Positions 8,227 to 15,352 of a stretch of 16,320 bases of DNA are shown in pieces. Position 1 is the stretch's first letter; every line of letters starts with the position of its first letter. The stretch comes from Discostella pseudostelligera (Eukaryota > Bacillariophyta > Thalassiosirophyceae > Thalassiosirales > Thalassiosiraceae). Position numbers and translations under genes: made by a program. Location of the stretch: assembly GCA_036940085.1 (NCBI GenBank), contig JALLBK010000490.1:1-16320 (forward strand). The letters are read 5' to 3'. The notes beneath the pieces are model-generated. The model ran no database searches, was not told the DNA's origin, and saw only the letters and a program-made list of their open reading frames with translations.

Positions 8227-11025
8227 ATGGACGAAGATTGCCTCCCGTCGTCTCCGGCGGCATCCACCATTCCTCTAAATGAGCATCAACATGAAGAATG
8301 TTCTTTGTCGATGGCAAATCAGCCAACGCAAACGGCGATGCAGCCTCTTTATGCGACGCAGCCGCTGACCCAGCAACAGCAGTCGGCAGTGGCGTTGACG
8401 CCGACGCTCTCTCTTCATGCTGCCGACGCTGCTCACTCTCAACATCATTCCACCTTTCCAGCATCTCAACTATCACTATTCGCAACTCAACCAGATACTC
8501 AGGTTGAACATCAACTGTCATTAGCAGAGGCATCCCAATATAATGATTGTGATTTTCAGTACCAAAATAATAGTCAGCGCAGCATGACGATGGATGATGA
8601 TGATGCGGGCAATGATCAAGCATTTATAACGCAGCCAATGACACAACAATGCAACATTCGAGAAATTACAATGATGTCGCCATGTATTGAGGGGGGAATA
8701 TCTGAATTGCAGCCAGTCAATGGTTACGCAAACGCAACCGATGAACAAGACTTTGTTCAAGAAAATGTTGACGAAGAAAATGCAACTAATGCTTTTGGGG
8801 GCACGCAATCTCGGCAATCTGTTGCAATGAACTATGCAAGTGGTGAACACGAAACAAACGTGGTAGGTGCTACCATATTGAGTGAATCGGTAGATCATTA
8901 TGAACCAATAACGGCACCAGCTGTGCCTCCGCCGCCACTACCACCGCAGCAATCGTTGACAAACAATGGATGCACTGTAAATACAATAGAAATCCGTCAG
9001 ACTGCTCAACCTCCGGAGAAAAAGCATGCAGTCATCAACCCCTATGCCAAGAAACGTCCATCAGATCAAATAAGTCGTAGCTCGAGCTCAAATACTAGCT
9101 TGGGTGCTACAAACAATGATTCATCGACCAGTACTTCCTCCACCCACAATAATTTGCATACCAATCATCACACCCAAACAAACAATGCGGCCGATGCTGG
9201 CAGTACTGTGCCACGGAAACCAGTATATAATCCATATGCCAAATCAAATACGAGTGTACTCGGGCGGAAATCGATTGCAGGCACAATGAATGCCGTCGCA
9301 ACTCCACACACAATACATCTGCCCTCAAATAATGTTGTGGGCAATGCAGCGAGAGATGATGGTGTACCTTCTGGAACAATCAGGAAGCCATCACCACCAG
9401 CAGCAGTACCACCACCACAACAACCATTACCAATACCACCAAGTCGTCGTTCGGGCATCAGTATTTCTCTTCCCATCTATGAACGATTGCCATCACGGAA
9501 TGTATCCTATCAACCAGCCGAAATTTTGACCGTGAGTGAATTGTATCGCTATTTGTATGAAAATAAACACCGTCATAATAGTGATGATGATGTCGACCAT
9601 CATCTGCAGCATGAGATTCGCTTATCATTGACAGCTGATTCGACTGCTGAAAGTGCTGCTGCGCGGAATTCGAATTCGGGATGCGTCGAATCGGATCCTA
9701 CTTTTTTCAATGAGATCACGAGTGTTCGAATTACGGGAACGTTGCTTTGTGTTGCTACTTCAAATCCTGACGAAAGGGGGGATTCAGCCAAAAACAGCTT
9801 GTACGGTCAAGGGACATATTTTCTCATTGGAGACCCACTTGAGACTTCACGACTATTGAAAAAGGAAGTGATTCAGTCAGAGCAGCGTTATCCACAAAAT
9901 GCCAAGTCGAATGCTGCGGGTGCTGCAACCGTCACACCCAAGGATGGATTGGCGTCCACTCTCAAATCTGACAATGCTTCGGATGCGGTGTCATCCACAG
10001 CTACCAACGCACCAAGTGCCCAGTGTGTGGATGCTTCGAATTCAGTAACAGATCAGACAGAAGATTCTTCCACTACAAAACCCTCCGCCGCGAAGCCAGC
10101 AAATAATGGAAATGACACCACAAACAACACTTTGAAAAGCAAACCATTGCACCGCGGTATTCTGAATACTCAAAAGAAGAAGTTAGTGTACAATGGCGGT
10201 GGGAAAAGACTATCATTTGGAGGGAAGGGATTAGGAGCGAATGGACGAGTAGGTGGCGGTAGCAGTAGCCTACTCATGGATGGAAGAAAATTCGTAACCC
10301 CGAAGCGAATCGACTCATCTACCAATGTGACAAAAAGGGTAGGCTTCTCTGCGGTCATGAAAAGAGCGCCATTTGCTTCTACTAGAATTGCTGGTAGTGG
10401 TGGTACTAGTGCGACAAATCCAAAACCAGAGTATGTCATTCAGCATCATCCTTCACCGATTGTTCCAGTGTGGCTCGGAGCTTTTTACAATGATGATGGA
10501 TTAGACGGCTCTGTCGTTGGTGATTTAGTGATGATCATGGGCGAGATTTTAACTGAATATTGCGTGAATTGTAAGATTAACCATTCTGCAATTCACAGTA
10601 ATGAGAGCAGGAATGATGCCGGTAATAAGGAAACTAATGCAATGGGTGCCGAATGTAGCAATGCCGGTGCGGGAGAAGAATCTCGTTTTCAATCTCATGA
10701 ATCACCAACTGTCTCCACTCAACTGCGAGGAGTATTAGATGCAGCTACCTCCATCGCAGGCATTGCGGAGAGGATATCTAGCGGGCATCAATCACCATCA
10801 CCGACAATTACTACGAAGCGTAGCTCGTGTTGCAGTGAGTGTTCACGCTTCTTAAGCGCCCGATTTGTCAAGAATGCAAATGGAACAGATGTTCGCCTTC
10901 AGAGAGAAGCACTACTAGCCCGCCGAGCGTATATGCAGGAGAGGAAGAGACAAATAGATAGCCTCATTCCAGGTGGCATTGTAAGCAAAGGAATATTCTC
11001 CGTTGGTTGCGGACCTCCAACGTAG
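8227..11025 (+). CDS. TEN1-like OB-fold protein with long disordered insertions
   Basis: A 932-residue intronless frame. Residues 34-193 are rich in SQ/TQ motifs (12), and two NPYAK motifs lie at 271-275 and 335-339. The recognisable fold is split: VRITGTLL (about 500-507), GTYFLIGDPLE (529-539), then a roughly 200-residue basic insertion, VPVWLGAFYND (from about 747) and VVGDLVMIMGEIL (763-775). CVNC (779-782) and CSEC (869-872) bracket another insertion. A C-terminal block FLSARFVKN plus a helix with ALLARRAYMQER (about 893-904) follows. The last blocks resemble the end of TEN1 (VGSLY-VLGEL, then KAR and a helix ending in YKQER), the ssDNA-binding CST subunit at telomeres. TEN1 is normally about 120-130 residues, so this would be a greatly expanded form. 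RMI2 or another OB protein is the main alternative. The frame is open from ATG 8122, but that extension abuts the E2F palindrome. ATG 8227 (GACCATGG), or 8221, is preferred. Confidence 0.6.
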   Translation: MDEDCLPSSPAASTIPLNEHQHEECSLSMANQPTQTAMQPLYATQPLTQQQQSAVALTPTLSLHAADAAHSQHHSTFPASQLSLFATQPDTQVEHQLSLAEASQYNDCDFQYQNNSQRSMTMDDDDAGNDQAFITQPMTQQCNIREITMMSPCIEGGISELQPVNGYANATDEQDFVQENVDEENATNAFGGTQSRQSVAMNYASGEHETNVVGATILSESVDHYEPITAPAVPPPPLPPQQSLTNNGCTVNTIEIRQTAQPPEKKHAVINPYAKKRPSDQISRSSSSNTSLGATNNDSSTSTSSTHNNLHTNHHTQTNNAADAGSTVPRKPVYNPYAKSNTSVLGRKSIAGTMNAVATPHTIHLPSNNVVGNAARDDGVPSGTIRKPSPPAAVPPPQQPLPIPPSRRSGISISLPIYERLPSRNVSYQPAEILTVSELYRYLYENKHRHNSDDDVDHHLQHEIRLSLTADSTAESAAARNSNSGCVESDPTFFNEITSVRITGTLLCVATSNPDERGDSAKNSLYGQGTYFLIGDPLETSRLLKKEVIQSEQRYPQNAKSNAAGAATVTPKDGLASTLKSDNASDAVSSTATNAPSAQCVDASNSVTDQTEDSSTTKPSAAKPANNGNDTTNNTLKSKPLHRGILNTQKKKLVYNGGGKRLSFGGKGLGANGRVGGGSSSLLMDGRKFVTPKRIDSSTNVTKRVGFSAVMKRAPFASTRIAGSGGTSATNPKPEYVIQHHPSPIVPVWLGAFYNDDGLDGSVVGDLVMIMGEILTEYCVNCKINHSAIHSNESRNDAGNKETNAMGAECSNAGAGEESRFQSHESPTVSTQLRGVLDAATSIAGIAERISSGHQSPSPTITTKRSSCCSECSRFLSARFVKNANGTDVRLQREALLARRAYMQERKRQIDSLIPGGIVSKGIFSVGCGPPT

Positions 11026-11085
11026 TTGAAGGGACTGGTCGACATGAATTGATTTGTTGTAGAGAAGTCAAGGAGAGCATTTAGC
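11026..11085. other. 60-bp convergent spacer
   Basis: Only 60 bp separate the stop codons of the TEN1-like (+) and methyltransferase (-) genes. Their 3' untranslated regions probably overlap. Confidence 0.6.
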
Positions 11086-13299
11086 CTACTGGTATCTGAA
11101 CCAGTCCAGCAATATTTCTCGGGTGTAATTTACTGCTTCAAAGTTTTGAGGCGTCCATAGCGAACCATGCTTTGTCTTGGGTACGTGATGATGTCGCACC
11201 ATAAACTCTTGTCCCACAGTATTCTCACTTGAATTCCTTTTTAGCTGAACAAATAATAATCCGGGAGAAATAGAATGAATTCCATATGTGCTCAGATGAT
11301 GTTTCCAAACAATGATATCTTCCATGTCATTTCTCACTGCACGTCGTTCAGCGTAAATGTCAGAACTGATAGCATTTTCGTTCGTAAAAAGAATTCCGCT
11401 TGCAACAGAACCATCTATTGATTGTTGACCCCACCATTTTTCAATTCTAGATATTAGTTCTGGTTTTGCATCGTCTAGGTTCGTTGATGAATACGATAGT
11501 GGAGGAGGGTTCATGAATTCAGAAACAACGGCCATCAAGCCTCCAGCAGGTTTGAGAAGTGGCGGTGCCATATGAACAACAGCATACAGGCAATCTTCGC
11601 CACTAGCTCCTCCGGAAGAAAATAGTCCATATCGGGGAGAGACGCCTGTATTAAAGTCGTTGCTATCTTCTTCCAGCAACACTACACAGTCTGATCGCGA
11701 TGGCGGAACTGGGATGAATGGAGGATTTGCAAGAAACAAATCAAACTTTTGCTCCTCGATGTGTTGCTCGTTCTTCGCCCTTTCATACTCTATCAATTTC
11801 TCTAGTAACACGGTGACTAGTGATGCATTTGCTCCCGTGAATTTCCCTTCTATGTCAATTCTTTCATTCGATAGTCGATTTACCGTTTCTGAAAGTATGT
11901 CGGCATGCACTGTGAGTATTTGATCTTTGTAACCATTCAAATGAGCGTTGAAGGCGGTAAATCTGAGCGCTCGTTCGTTGATATCAACTGCTACTGCTAC
12001 GGAGCTCTTCTTCCCAGCAGAGTCATTCAGCGAGTCTAGCATACTAAGTGCAGCCAAAGCCTGTACACCAGATCCGGTGCACACATCCAAAACTCGCCTG
12101 AATGATTGCGGCTCGGCAGAACTTTCAATGAATTGCAACAGACTTGCATGGAGATGTTGAATTAAAGCCAACGAGTCAGGTCCGATGTACATCACAGCTC
12201 CCTCGCTTCGATTACTTGCACCATTGTTTCCGCCACAACCTGCATCACCATTCTTATGAACCTTTTCTATTCGATCAATCGTTGTCACTCCAAGCACGTT
12301 CGGATGCAAGTCTGTCATGATGACGACATTTTTCTTCCCTTTCATGTCAGTAGAAAAATGAGCGCCGGAAGATTGCGATCGTATTATTGGTGGTATCTCT
12401 AATGGGAACAAGTGAACCAGCGGCACCACCCACTCCTCGTCTAATTTTGCCACTTTCATCACTGCATCACTCAATTGCTTTTTGTCATTAAATACAAAGA
12501 CAATGCCTAATCTCAACATCAACTCTAATGTTTCCCCTCCTCCGATGATGGAATCCATGAAAATCTTTCTGGGAACACAGCTCGATAGGAGGAAGACTGC
12601 TGAAAGGCATTGTAGCGAGCGAAGCCACCCGTTATCTGAATCGAATGCACCTATCGATTGTGACACATCAAAGCATTCTCCGGCAAACAATGGTCGTGCA
12701 TATGTTGGGCCCATTGGATAATCGTTCTTATTCATTCCGAGAGGACTATCTTCGTCGTCGTCGTTGTTGACTACTCCAGTTGGTAGATTGAAAATATGTT
12801 CACGGAGGGAGTAGTGTCGATAGTTACTCATGTTGAGGATAGTGTTTAGTTTTTCAATATCATCCTCCCAATCATGACCTTCCGACTGCGTCATTAGATG
12901 CTCCGCCTCCAATAATTGTGAATATGACCATCCCACCTTGGACAAGATATTCATTGAATTGTCTGCCGCTGCGATCCGCGTCGCTGCGCTAGTATCCAGT
13001 GGATTGTGCAATAATAATTGACGGTAGTGATGCATAGCGGCATAATGGCCATTATGAGCTCGAACGTTAGATGCTTGCGCGTAATTAAGAATCGTTTCGA
13101 ATAATGGCGATGGGTGGCTTCTTGGTGTCATGCGCCGCACCGATGATGAAGATCTGAACGACGACGACGACGACGACGACGACGACCCATCACGAAAAGC
13201 TGAAATTATCAGCATGGACGGCGCCGCCGATATCAATACCAAGAATTGCAGTGAATACCGACGACAGCACCAGCACCGAGCCAAGAATATCTGCGGCAT
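11086..13299 (-). CDS. Class I SAM methyltransferase, NPPF type, plastid-type presequence
   Basis: A 737-residue single-exon frame. SAM motif I is VLDVCTGSG (403-411), followed by an acidic motif in VAVDINERAL and a FNAHLNG helix. The catalytic motif is FLANPPFIPVP, with NPPF at 525-528; it is typical of HemK/PrmC-like and MTS-domain enzymes that methylate glutamine or adenine nitrogens. A less conserved N-terminal region (about 60-380) includes YIGPDSLALIQHL just ahead of motif I, recalling larger bacterial PrmC-like enzymes with an N-terminal extension. Residues 15-34 are hydrophobic and end in IISA before Phe35, followed by Arg and a long Ser tract; this reads as a signal plus transit peptide for a complex plastid. 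A plastid release-factor or protein methylation role is plausible, not shown. ATG 13299 is chosen because it includes the whole signal peptide; a later Met29 would delete it. Confidence 0.82.
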   Translation of the reverse strand: MPQIFLARCWCCRRYSLQFLVLISAAPSMLIISAFRDGSSSSSSSSSFRSSSSVRRMTPRSHPSPLFETILNYAQASNVRAHNGHYAAMHHYRQLLLHNPLDTSAATRIAAADNSMNILSKVGWSYSQLLEAEHLMTQSEGHDWEDDIEKLNTILNMSNYRHYSLREHIFNLPTGVVNNDDDEDSPLGMNKNDYPMGPTYARPLFAGECFDVSQSIGAFDSDNGWLRSLQCLSAVFLLSSCVPRKIFMDSIIGGGETLELMLRLGIVFVFNDKKQLSDAVMKVAKLDEEWVVPLVHLFPLEIPPIIRSQSSGAHFSTDMKGKKNVVIMTDLHPNVLGVTTIDRIEKVHKNGDAGCGGNNGASNRSEGAVMYIGPDSLALIQHLHASLLQFIESSAEPQSFRRVLDVCTGSGVQALAALSMLDSLNDSAGKKSSVAVAVDINERALRFTAFNAHLNGYKDQILTVHADILSETVNRLSNERIDIEGKFTGANASLVTVLLEKLIEYERAKNEQHIEEQKFDLFLANPPFIPVPPSRSDCVVLLEEDSNDFNTGVSPRYGLFSSGGASGEDCLYAVVHMAPPLLKPAGGLMAVVSEFMNPPPLSYSSTNLDDAKPELISRIEKWWGQQSIDGSVASGILFTNENAISSDIYAERRAVRNDMEDIIVWKHHLSTYGIHSISPGLLFVQLKRNSSENTVGQEFMVRHHHVPKTKHGSLWTPQNFEAVNYTREILLDWFRYQ
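13158..13186. repeat. ACG/CGT trinucleotide microsatellite inside the methyltransferase
   Basis: An uninterrupted run of almost ten ACG units. On the minus strand it encodes most of the Ser tract just after the presequence cleavage site. It is likely length-variable between strains. Confidence 0.85.
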
Positions 13300-13390
13300 A
13301 ATACACTATGCTCTAGGAGTACCTAGTACAATTGCATGATGTTGCCTCCGCTCCGCCTCAAGACGAAGTATCTAGAGAGATAGAGAAGAT

Positions 13391-13419
13391 AGAGATATTT
13401 CCTAATAATAAATATCTCT
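13391..13419. repeat. Perfect 10-bp A/T-rich hairpin
   Basis: AGAGATATTT (13391-13400) and AAATATCTCT (13410-13419) are exact reverse complements with a 9-base loop. It lies about 90 bp upstream of the methyltransferase start. Confidence 0.7.
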
Positions 13420-13452
13420 TTCAGTTGTTGGTTGAAGCCTAGATAGGAGTAC

Positions 13453-13482
13453 ATCATAAGCTATCATAAGTTATCATAAGAT
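13453..13482. repeat. 10-bp tandem repeat, ATCATAAG-NN, three copies
   Basis: ATCATAAG recurs exactly at 13453, 13463 and 13473, separated by CT, TT and AT. The array is flanked on both sides by TAGGAGTA (13444-13451 and 13484-13491). Confidence 0.75.
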
Positions 13483-13494
13483 GTAGGAGTAGCT

Positions 13495-13524
13495 AGCAAG
13501 GCTTAGCAAGGCTTAGCGAGGCTT
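13495..13524. repeat. 10-bp tandem repeat, AGC(A/G)AGGCTT, three copies
   Basis: AGCAAGGCTT occurs twice, then AGCGAGGCTT once. A second short array, AGCGAGGCTT plus ATCGAGGCTT, lies at 13679-13698. Confidence 0.75.
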
Positions 13525-13873
13525 ACGCGAACAGCTCAGCAAAGGGAAGCTTTGCTGAAAGCCCTGGGTGCAATCCGCTACAATACTCATGGTAGATATC
13601 GGAATTTTAAAAGCACGAGGAAACATTGTACCGTAACAGATTGTAACAAGTCCAGCATCCGTCTACCTAAGTACCTGTAGCGAGGCTTATCGAGGCTTCT
13701 GATATGTGTCGCAAGGTACTTAGGTGGAGTACTAAGGTCTAGAAAAGGTTGTCCATCGACGCGAACAGCTGGGAAAAGGATCGAAGCTGAAAGTTGAGAT
13801 GGTGCAATCCGATCTGGCCGTGCAGATCAGTGCCTTCGCAGATTGTAACAACAGGTATCTAACAACCATCCAC
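13525..13873. repeat. Diverged direct repeat, units about 13525-13665 and 13759-13873
   Basis: Conserved islands occur in the same order: ACGCGAACAGCT (13525, 13759), GCTGAAAG, GGTGCAATCCG (13567, 13801) and CAGATTGTAACAA (13637, 13839). The first and third are 42 bp apart in both units; the second unit is 32 bp shorter before the last island. Unit 1 also forms a 9-bp hairpin, TCAGCAAAG/CTTTGCTGA, at 13536-13558. Confidence 0.65.
13662..13728. repeat. 15-bp inverted repeat with one mismatch
   Basis: The arms 13662-13676 and 13714-13728 pair with a single G-T mismatch, including the perfect core ACCTAAGTACC/GGTACTTAGGT. The 37-base loop contains the second AGCGAGGCTT array. Confidence 0.65.
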
Positions 13874-14190
13874 ATAAGGGAATGACCATTCTCTATCGAA
13901 CCTCTTGACCGAACCATCACACAAATCACAAAGCAGGATTTTGATTGTCACTTGCGCTTCGAACGCTTTCGGAAGACTTCGATTTCGTCGCTCGCTTGGA
14001 GTAATTGTAATGGTCATTTTTTGCTCACTTGAAATAGTTGGAAAATGATGTAACGGAGAGTGGAACTTTCTGCAAATTGGATTCGCTCTCACGCATTACA
14101 TGCAGCTTGTATCGCATGAGATATATTAGATTAAAGCTCGCATTTCGCATTATCATGCATCCTGGGGAGGGAAAGGCACCTTGGCACGGA

Positions 14191-14202
14191 GCGCCAACCA
14201 AT
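14191..14202 (+). promoter_or_regulatory. E2F-like half-site beside a CCAAT box, cyclin promoter
   Basis: GCGCCAA (14191-14197) runs directly into CCAAT (14198-14202), about 175 bp upstream of the cyclin ATG. TTGGC at 14181-14185 mirrors GCCAA across a 7-base spacer. The pairing of such boxes is common in animal cell-cycle promoters; function here is inferred. Confidence 0.4.
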
Positions 14203-14377
14203 TAGATACTCCTACTCCGAAAAGGCTCTCTCTACCACCAAGCAGCATTATTGGTTCGTAGTACCTTTGCTGTCGTCCTCGATCAAAGAAGTGCCGGTAA
14301 TTAACTACATAGCTACCGTCACAATACTATCAAGGACGGTCAGAGAAGGCAGTGGCAGTCAACAAAGTCACTCGACT

Positions 14378-15331
14378 ATGTCAAATACTAGTATCAATAG
14401 CACCAGTATAACCAGCAAGGAGCCTTCTTGGTTGTCACAGTCATCATGGCAATCAACAACTGTCTCAGAGACTTTATCGGTCATGCTACAGAAGGAGCGA
14501 CGAAGGTTGTATGCGAGCTGCGATTACCTCGGCATCATTCCTCAATCGTCCTCGTTCTGCTCACAAGAAGCGGTGATTCTTGACAACGATGATGAAGTAG
14601 AACCTACCACAATGATCACTATTACAGAAGTAGACCGCACGCAACTAGTGGACTGGTGCTACAAAGTTATTGACCTGTGCAATTTAGAAAGAGAAACCGT
14701 AGCGATGGCGATGGATATGGTCGATCGTTTCCTCTCCAGCAACAATTCCAACAAGACATGCGAGGAGGACATGGCCTACAAAGTGCTACGCGATCGTATT
14801 CAATTTCAGCTCTTGGTCGTAACTGCCTTGTATGTTGCCATCAAAACCAACGAAAAGACTGTTTTCGGAAGCAAGTTATTCTCTATCATTAGCTGTGACC
14901 TCTACTCTATTTCAGATATCGAAGACATGGAGTTGAAACTGTTAAGTGGACTATCATGGTATATCTCTGCGCCGACAAGTGTGCAGATAGCGAACCACAT
15001 CCTCAAGTTGATTTCCGAACGATTGATAATTCGGAAATCAACCTGGGCAGACATTCTAGACGAGGTACAGTACCAAGCGGAGCACGCCGTAAGGGATTAC
15101 TACTTCGTTACACAGCGGCCAAGCACAGTGGCCATGGCCGCCATTTTCAATGCCTTAGACCTGGTTGAAGACGATCATGACCGTCAAGCCCTTCACTCTT
15201 ATCTACTCGTCATATTGCTTGAGTCGACTGAAGAGTATGACTCGATAGAGCAAATCATGACCTCGAAGGATCGATTGAACTTAGCGGTAGTAGAAAGTGA
15301 CGACCACGACGGCCACAATAATGAAAAATGA
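14378..15331 (+). CDS. Cyclin, diatom-type
   Basis: A 317-residue protein with an N-terminal cyclin box. LSVMLQKERRRLY opens the box, DRTQLVDWCYKVIDLC (86-101) matches the start of helix 1, and MVDRFLS (114-120) is the family motif. K156 and E159 in AIKTNEK occupy the conserved CDK-contact positions, and DMELKLLSGLSWYISAPT marks the end of the first cyclin fold. A weaker helical C-terminal half (about 200-300) may be the second fold. It would activate a cyclin-dependent kinase in the nucleus or cytoplasm. It lacks the sequence hallmarks of A/B-type cyclins and fits the diatom-specific cyclins (dsCYC), which often link division to light or nutrients. The open frame runs upstream to 14267 without an ATG, so ATG 14378 is taken. 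A Ser/Thr/Asn-rich N-terminus precedes the box; no clear destruction box is seen. Confidence 0.85.
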   Translation: MSNTSINSTSITSKEPSWLSQSSWQSTTVSETLSVMLQKERRRLYASCDYLGIIPQSSSFCSQEAVILDNDDEVEPTTMITITEVDRTQLVDWCYKVIDLCNLERETVAMAMDMVDRFLSSNNSNKTCEEDMAYKVLRDRIQFQLLVVTALYVAIKTNEKTVFGSKLFSIISCDLYSISDIEDMELKLLSGLSWYISAPTSVQIANHILKLISERLIIRKSTWADILDEVQYQAEHAVRDYYFVTQRPSTVAMAAIFNALDLVEDDHDRQALHSYLLVILLESTEEYDSIEQIMTSKDRLNLAVVESDDHDGHNNEK

Positions 15332-15352
15332 AGCCCGAATCGCTTGGGCTTC
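15330..15352 (+). repeat. Hairpin overlapping the cyclin stop codon
   Basis: GAAGCCC (15330-15336) and GGGCTTC (15346-15352) pair perfectly around a 9-base loop. The stem begins within the TGA stop codon. Confidence 0.6.

Larger units (their letters stand above)
13300..14377. promoter_or_regulatory. Divergent, repeat-rich intergenic region between methyltransferase and cyclin
   Basis: About 1.08 kb between head-to-head genes. It contains a perfect hairpin, two 10-bp-period tandem arrays, a diverged direct repeat, a long inverted repeat and, near the cyclin, CCAAT and E2F-like boxes. Each is listed separately. Short ORFs here (such as 13859-14092, minus) are not supported by any recognisable domain. 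Confidence 0.55.

Noticed and set aside
13453..13524. Short regularly spaced repeats resembling a CRISPR array
   Set aside because: The 10-bp tandem unit has no spacers, there are no cas genes, and the window is eukaryotic nuclear DNA.
13859..14092. 77-residue minus-strand ORF in the methyltransferase-cyclin gap
   Set aside because: The composition is protein-like, but there is no known domain, it overlaps the diverged repeat, and there is no sign of splicing to anything else. It could be a decayed gene fragment.
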